Part shown: piece by piece, positions 59,001-64,000 of the stretch
Layout: each line of letters starts with the position of its first letter
How positions within the stretch are numbered: position 1 is the first letter of the stretch
NCBI GenBank assembly: GCA_003116995.1
Contig: BDSL01000002.1
Coordinates: 2,502,001 to 2,566,000, forward strand
Reading direction: 5' to 3'
DNA: 64,000 bases
From: Yamagishiella unicocca
Lineage: Eukaryota > Chlorophyta > Chlorophyceae > Chlamydomonadales > Volvocaceae
The notes under the pieces: model-generated
Database searches by the model: none
Told to the model about the DNA's origin: nothing
Seen by the model: only the letters and a program-made list of their open reading frames with translations
Translations under genes and position numbers: made by a program

Positions 59001-62000
59001 CTGCCCGCCTGTCCGCGGCGCCTACCTCTCTGTACTGCAGCAGGCACGGCATTTTCTGGCCGGCGTACGTGGCAGTTACCTCGTGCGGCGGGCAGTTGGG
59101 AGAGACAGAGAAGTCGTTGAAGAGGACCCACTCAGGCCCCTGCGACGCAGGAGGGGAGGGAGCGGAGCGGAGGCTCGAAGGAGTGCTGGTGTCTGCCCGA
59201 TAGTGGAGGGAGCAGTGCTCCGTAACCCGTGCGGAGGATGCGAGCCCGCCGCCTGCCTGCCTGCCCTTCCGCCAGGCCTTGGCCGACCTCCTCACCGACC
59301 TGGCCTTGGCCGCCCACCCCCTGGGGAAGGTACTGTGTCTGGGAGGTTGAGATGGGTAGATGCGAAGAGGCATTGAGGGGTGTAGGCTGGTTGCAGGGCC
59401 GCACCTGCCGATGTCCCCGCAGCCCATGGGTCGCAGCCGCCTGCGGGCGCTGACCCACGCCACCGCCGCTCGACGGCCGCGATGATGCCGTCGCTTGCCC
59501 CTCGCCCTTGGCCCCCGAGGCATCCTCCGGACCTGGAGGGCGCGAGTCAGGGCGTGGTGAAGGGTTTCGGAGCAACGTTTAGGTACACAGTTCGGGGTGC
59601 TTCTTGTGGTTCCTCTCCGCAGAGCAGCTGGGAGGGGAGGGAATTCGACCTGGGACTTCGGATACCTCAACCAAGTTCTCCAACGTGCAATCCCAAGCGA
59701 GTGTACCAAACGTTTCCTTGCCGGATTTTTCCTTCTTTCTGGAAGTGCCGGCTTGCGGGTTTCCTCTCAATCCCTCCTCGGCCCCTGGAGCCCCGTCTCA
59801 CCCGGCCCCAGGCTGAGGCTCGATGCGAATATATCGTCCAGATCGTCCGGCAGAGAGATGCCCGCAAGACCCAGGCCCAGGCCGCCGCCACCGGAGACGA
59901 GGCCCGCGACGCCCGGCACGGCTGTCGACACCGCGCCGACGGTCGCAGAGACAGCGGCTTGTACTGCACCGCCCGGGGAGTCGTGCGAGGCCACCTTTCC
60001 GTTCGTCTGTGGAGGGCGGCAAAGGAGGGGCCGGGATGGGTGAGGCCAACAACCTGGAGCTGCGAGCCTAGATTGCCAAGTGGCGCCAGCGGACTTTTAA
60101 TTCCGTTATTTCTTCCTTTGGAAGGAACAAGAAATTGGAAGAAATAGCGTACGTGGCGGACACGGTACATGCGTTTCTGGCCACCAGGGCCGTGGAGAAA
60201 AAGGGAGCCAAACAGGAGGAGAGCGGCGCCTGGCCCGGGCCTGGGCCCGGGCGAAGGCGATGGGAGTGGTTTCGAGCCCGAGCGCCGAGAGCCGCGGGTC
60301 AGAGCGCTTCGCTGCACCTCTCAAAACCCGCCCAACCCACATCAGCCCCGGCTCCCACCGTTTTGGTCCCCGCCGCCGTCAGCACGGGGTGCCGCCCCGT
60401 GACGTACTCCGCCATGGAGCCCTTGGGCACCTTGGTCAGCCGCGGCTCAGGGATCTCGTCCCAGTACGGCTGCGGTACCTTGACCATCGTGACCAGGTGG
60501 CCCTGGTGCGGCTTGGCGCCGGGGCGCTGGGCCCCCGGCTCAGCCGCCTCGTCCAGATCTCGGATCTGGAATACGGCGCAGCACAGCTCGTACACGCACG
60601 ACACCACGCCAGGCGCGTACAGCGATTCGCCTGTACGACGGGATCGAGGGCGGTGCGGGCCAAGAAGTGTGTGGATGTGCCGGCGGTGTGTGTGTGTGTG
60701 TGCGTGCGTGCGTGCGTGGAGAGCTTGGGGGGGGGGGCTCGGGTCTGGAACCGCCGCCATGGGTTACGCGGCGCGGGGGGGGGGTCAGGTACCGCTGCAC
60801 GGCCGGCGGCTCGGAGTGCGGTGCACGGCCGGCGGCTCGGAGTGCGGTGCTCGGGCAGGCGCCCAGGAGCTCCACGAGCTGCAGCTCGCACCCCGGAGCG
60901 GAACGGCCCTCACCCGGCCCGTGGTGCAGCAGCCGCCAGCCGCTCTGGTAGTACCCGCCGGCTAGGATCTGCCCTCACGTTCCCGACGTCGTGCAACCGG
61001 GTCTTCTCGCGACTCGCCCCGGCCCCCAAACCCGCATCACCCACCTAGCTTCTCGTACAGCTGCTCCGCAGTGTCCGCCTGGTGCACCTCGACCCCCCAT
61101 GCCTGCGGTTGATGGTTTGCGGTTGGTGATTCGAGGCCGGTGGTCGGAAGAGGATGCCAAACGCAACAGGGCACGGAGGTGCGTGCAATCAGGAGAGTCC
61201 GGCGGCCTAGTGGTCACGCGTTTGTGCACATCCGTTATCCAAGCCTGGCGCAACCCAGCCTCCCTCCTTGTCGCCCGAACCCTCGTGCCCCTCGCCTTAT
61301 GCCCTCCCACCGACCCACCTGCGGCCTGCTCATAATGGCGATGGCCCAGGGCAGCCGGTTGGCTTCCCCAGTAGCCACCACACCATCCGGACCTGGATGA
61401 GGGGACCGCGGGAGGGAGGGAGGGCCAGAGGATGGGGACCGGAATTCCTACGGTAATCGAGCAGTAGAAACGCCAGCCAGCAGCATAATGGCAACGCCAG
61501 CCAGTAGCCATAGCGTTGCCAAGCCGGCTCCTTTACGCCCACTCACTCCCTTGAACATCACCGCCTCCAGCCCTTACCTGGCCCCTTGACCTGCTGCCAC
61601 CATGCGGCCTCGTCACTGTCCGACACTGCCACGTTGACCGTCAGGAGCGGCGGCAGCGTCAGCGGCACGCGGGCCTATGTGCGCATCAGGGGAAGTGGGA
61701 GGAGAAGGCGCGCGCTTGGATGCGAAAGAGCGTGGAGATGATGATGGTGTGATGATGACACGGTACGTGTCGGTCAGAGGCCGCCGTTAGGCCGCTGCTG
61801 CTGTTGCCCACACCGCCCAGCCGCTATCCCTTGCCCTGCCCTGTCGTCTGCACCTTTCGCACGAGCGCGTAGCCCCTAGCGTCGTCCACCCAGGCCCGGG
61901 TGGCCGACACCGCCAGCAGAGACCTCCGGAGCAGCTCCGCAAAGGAGGGGACGGTGCCGGAGTCCTCCTGGCGAATTGGGTTTCAGGGGGGTTTGGTAAG

Positions 62001-63814
62001 AGAATCCGCCGGTTTCAGGGGGGTTCGAGGGAAACCCGTGGTTTCAGGAGGGAGGGTGGACGGGCGCGGGATGGTACGTGTCAGGACCGGGTGCATGGGT
62101 TAGTTATTATCCTCTGGGGAGGCACCCCATTACACACCCAGGATGCCAGAGGAAAACAAAAAGGGTCCGCACCGGCCGCCGCCCCTCTCCTGCCCCCGTT
62201 GTCGGGCCAAGGGTTTCCCCTCGAGCCCCACCTTCCCCGAGCCCGCACCCCCACCTGCGGCGGCGCCGCCCCCGGCAGCCGGTTGAGCCCCAGCTGCCGA
62301 GCCTCGTCAGCGGCCCGCGCCGCCTTCTCGCGCGAGGCAGGGTATAACAGGTCGACCTGTACGGCAGTTCCAGGCGGCGGAAAACGTGCGAATTCGGGCT
62401 TATTCCTCGCAGCCGGCGGCAGGCATTTCCCCTAGTGGGTTTGGTGTGCCAGCAGCCGTCCCCTCGGCCCATGACCCACAGCGCCCCGCCCCTTCCTAGG
62501 GGGTGCACGTGGACGCCACTCGTTTGGCTCCGACTCCCCTTTCTCTGCCCCGCAGCCCACACCACACACACCGATGTGCCCCTGCGTGATGGTGGGGCGT
62601 ACCTGGAAGGCGCGGGCGTCCCGCACTGAGTCCGCCCCCGCACCCGTGAGGCAGGTCATGCGCTGGCGATACGTGATGCCCATCAGCGCCTGGGGGGCAG
62701 CAGGAAGGGGGCCGGCTGGGGCGGTTGGTGGTGGTTGGTGGCGGTTGGAAGCAGCGCACTTGCGCTCTCGTTGGGGCGCCCATATAGGGACGGGCTTCCC
62801 GTGGCGCACAGTCCGAAAGACGACCATGGCACGTCTACGACGGGGGGTTCTCGCGTCAAATGACGGAAATGACGGAAATCGCGTCAGCGCGCGCACCTCC
62901 AGAGCCGGCGCGAGCGCGGCGTTTGCTGGTGCCGGTTGCGGCGAGATGCCGGAGCGGAAGGGTCCGGGGGTCGAGGTGCGCGCGTTGGTGGCGTCCCTGC
63001 AGGGTCCCGAGGAGACAGTCGGGCACTAAGTGTAATATGACGCGTCTGTAAGCGATATATGCAACGTTTGAATATTGTAAACTATTGTAAACTATTGTGA
63101 CAAGAGGCAAACTGCCTAACGTACGTACCTGTGCATCTGCTCCAGCATGAAGCGCGACAGTGCAGCTACGCGCCGCGACAGCTCGGTTTCGGAGCTGCCA
63201 GCGCCGCCGCCCCCCAGCGCCGCCATCGCCGTCACCGCCGCGCCCGCGTCGCCGGCTGCGCCAGTGGCGGGCCCTATGCCGCCGCCGTCCAGCAGCCCCA
63301 GTGCCGCCGCCTCGCGCAGCGCCCGAAGTGTGCGCAGCAGGTTGGTTGCCTGTTTCGGTTGCGAGTCATTACCGTTATCTCATCGAGCGTTGTAAACGAG
63401 TGTGCGAGCCGGGGCCCGCGCACAGTTGCCGAACACACGTGCTGCCCGCCTGCCGGGTCCACCTCTGCCCAAATGTGCTCTCCTACAAGATAAGGCAACC
63501 ATCCAGGCGGCCGCCCTACCCAGCATCCCTCCAAAATACGACCTCCGACTTTAGAGTCTCCTCAACCAAGTTCTCCAGCATGCATCTCGAAACGTCTATA
63601 ACCTAACGGTTTTATAACGGTTTTCCTTCGTACATGGGTTTCTCTTGCAACCCAGCATCCCTCCGGGGCACCTCCGCACCTGACATGGCAGCCCCACCGA
63701 CCGCTGCAGCATCGCAAACAGGAATGACAGCTCGCAGGTGAGGCAGAACTCGGCGTCCGGCTCGGGCACGTGCGACAGCACGAGCGACCGGAACTCGGGC
63801 ACAAAGTACAGCGC
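56004..63814 (-). CDS. PAN2: PAN2 poly(A)-specific ribonuclease subunit, C-terminal 979 residues
   Basis: Catalytic subunit of the PAN2-PAN3 deadenylase that trims mRNA poly(A) tails in the cytoplasm. Exons (high to low): 63814-63680, 63349-63129, 62996-62897, 62689-62603, 62356-62255, 61967-61854, 61674-61578, 61392-61319, 61102-61045, 60961-60914, 60630-60359, 60006-59802, 59532-59405, 59139-59026, 58643-58309, 58112-57900, 57688-57488, 57167-57080, 56787-56560, 56123-56004. Every junction is in phase. First comes the pseudo-ubiquitin-hydrolase domain (FCLTCELSFLFAML, TFAELLRRSL-like helix, LPPLLTVN, GHLVTMVKV, WVLFNDFSVSP). The DEDDh exonuclease follows: AIDAEFV (D, E), YVRAVEPVYDYLTRWSGI, FVGHDLRKDFRCIN (D), HDAIEDARMAM (H, D); all catalytic residues are present. 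The WD40 part lies past the right edge. Low-complexity inserts occupy exons 60006-59405 and 58643-58309. Confidence 0.93.
56136..56210 (+). repeat. Dispersed intronic element, copy 2 (last PAN2 intron)
   Basis: Reads GGTTTCGAGGAAGGCCCGTG, then GAGAAACCGTTTAG and GACGTTTCGAGATGCATGCT. It starts a dozen bases from the PAN2 splice acceptor at 56124 and is antisense to the gene. Confidence 0.8.
57175..57368. repeat. 10-11-bp GGATCGGGG minisatellite in a PAN2 intron
   Basis: About 18 short units of GGATCGGGGSA with variable length and a C/G alternation. It lies between the PAN2 exons starting at 57167 and ending at 57488, and is open in all frames of one strand without being coding. Confidence 0.92.
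58126..58162. repeat. (TTGG)n short tandem repeat in a PAN2 intron
   Basis: A run of TTGG units next to the splice acceptor of the exon at 58112. Confidence 0.8.
59664..59770 (-). repeat. Dispersed intronic element, copy 5 (diverged, PAN2)
   Basis: The reverse complement begins GAGAGGAAACCCGC and ends GTTGGAGAACTTGGTTGAGG, matching both ends of the family; the middle is diverged. It lies in the intron between the exons at 59802 and 59532, in gene orientation. Confidence 0.6.
60796..60852. repeat. Direct 26-bp duplication in a PAN2 intron
   Basis: CACGGCCGGCGGCTCGGAGT plus GCGGTG is repeated in tandem, between the PAN2 exons at 60914 and 60630. Confidence 0.85.
63558..63654 (-). repeat. Dispersed intronic element, copy 3 (PAN2)
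   Basis: The reverse complement reads GAGAAACCCATGTACGAAGG, then AAAACCGTT, and ends GACGTTTCGAGATGCATGCT and GGAGAACTTGGTTGAGGA. It lies in the intron between the first two PAN2 exons in the window, in gene orientation. Confidence 0.8.
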
Positions 63815-64000
63815 CTGGAGGTGCGGTAGGGGCGGTTGGGGCAGTTGGCGCAGGAGGTATTTAGTTGGGCCGGGAGCGAAGCTCGGCAGTCGGCAGTGTG
63901 AGGTATGGAGCGGAAAGGAGCTAGCCCCCTGTCGCACGAACCTCCCCCAACACACTACCACCACCGTCACCACGTCGGATGATAACAGTGATGCTAACGA
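63815..64000 (-). other. PAN2 intron running off the window
   Basis: No exon recognised between the acceptor at 63815 and the right edge; this is presumably intron leading to the upstream part of PAN2. Confidence 0.6.

Noticed and set aside
60780..60913. Longer PAN2 exon ending in the duplicated 26-bp segment
   Set aside because: A strong GTGAGG donor at 60913 gives the correct phase; extension needs a weak donor inside a tandem duplication.

Overview
The window is nuclear DNA of a green alga, most likely a volvocine alga (the Chlamydomonas/Volvox lineage). Exons are GC-rich and split by many short introns with canonical GT..AG ends. TGTAA-type polyadenylation signals lie downstream of several stop codons. 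Proteins carry long Ala/Gly/Gln/Pro tracts, and one gene encodes a SAND domain of the kind found in the volvocine regA-like (VARL/RLS) family. The species cannot be named from the sequence alone. All exon models were built by hand from splice signals, reading phase and protein family similarity; no transcript evidence was available.

Layout. 1-3887 (-): prolyl 4-hydroxylase, cut by the left edge. 5044-7211 (-): unrecognised protein with a C-terminal-half membrane segment. 8217-11437 (+): HAUS3/AUG3-like augmin subunit. 12441-17629 (+): adenylyl cyclase-associated protein (CAP), 14 exons. 20459-26371 (-): 1,762-residue SAND-domain regulator. 26372-36646: a 10-kb gene-poor tract with decayed LINE retrotransposon pieces, including a head-to-head pair around a 12-bp minisatellite. 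36647-46091 (+): RBM28/Nop4-like nucleolar protein with four RRMs, 22 exons. 47324-49356 (-): proteasome subunit alpha type-1. 49713-50663 (+): cytochrome c oxidase subunit 6b (COX12), divergent from the proteasome gene. 51077-54097 (+): plastid-targeted DUF2358-SOUL protein. 56004-63814 (-): C-terminal 979 residues of the PAN2 deadenylase, whose 5' part lies beyond the right edge.

The genes are unrelated housekeeping or regulatory loci (cell-wall/secreted protein hydroxylation, microtubule nucleation, actin turnover, transcription, ribosome biogenesis, proteolysis, respiration, plastid haem binding, mRNA decay), so no operon or pathway cluster is implied. The most notable signals are the SAND/VARL candidate; a short dispersed repeat family whose eight recognised full or partial copies all fall inside introns; the inverted LINE pair and internally deleted LINE derivatives; several intronic minisatellites; and very small exons (15-39 nt) needed to keep reading frames open.
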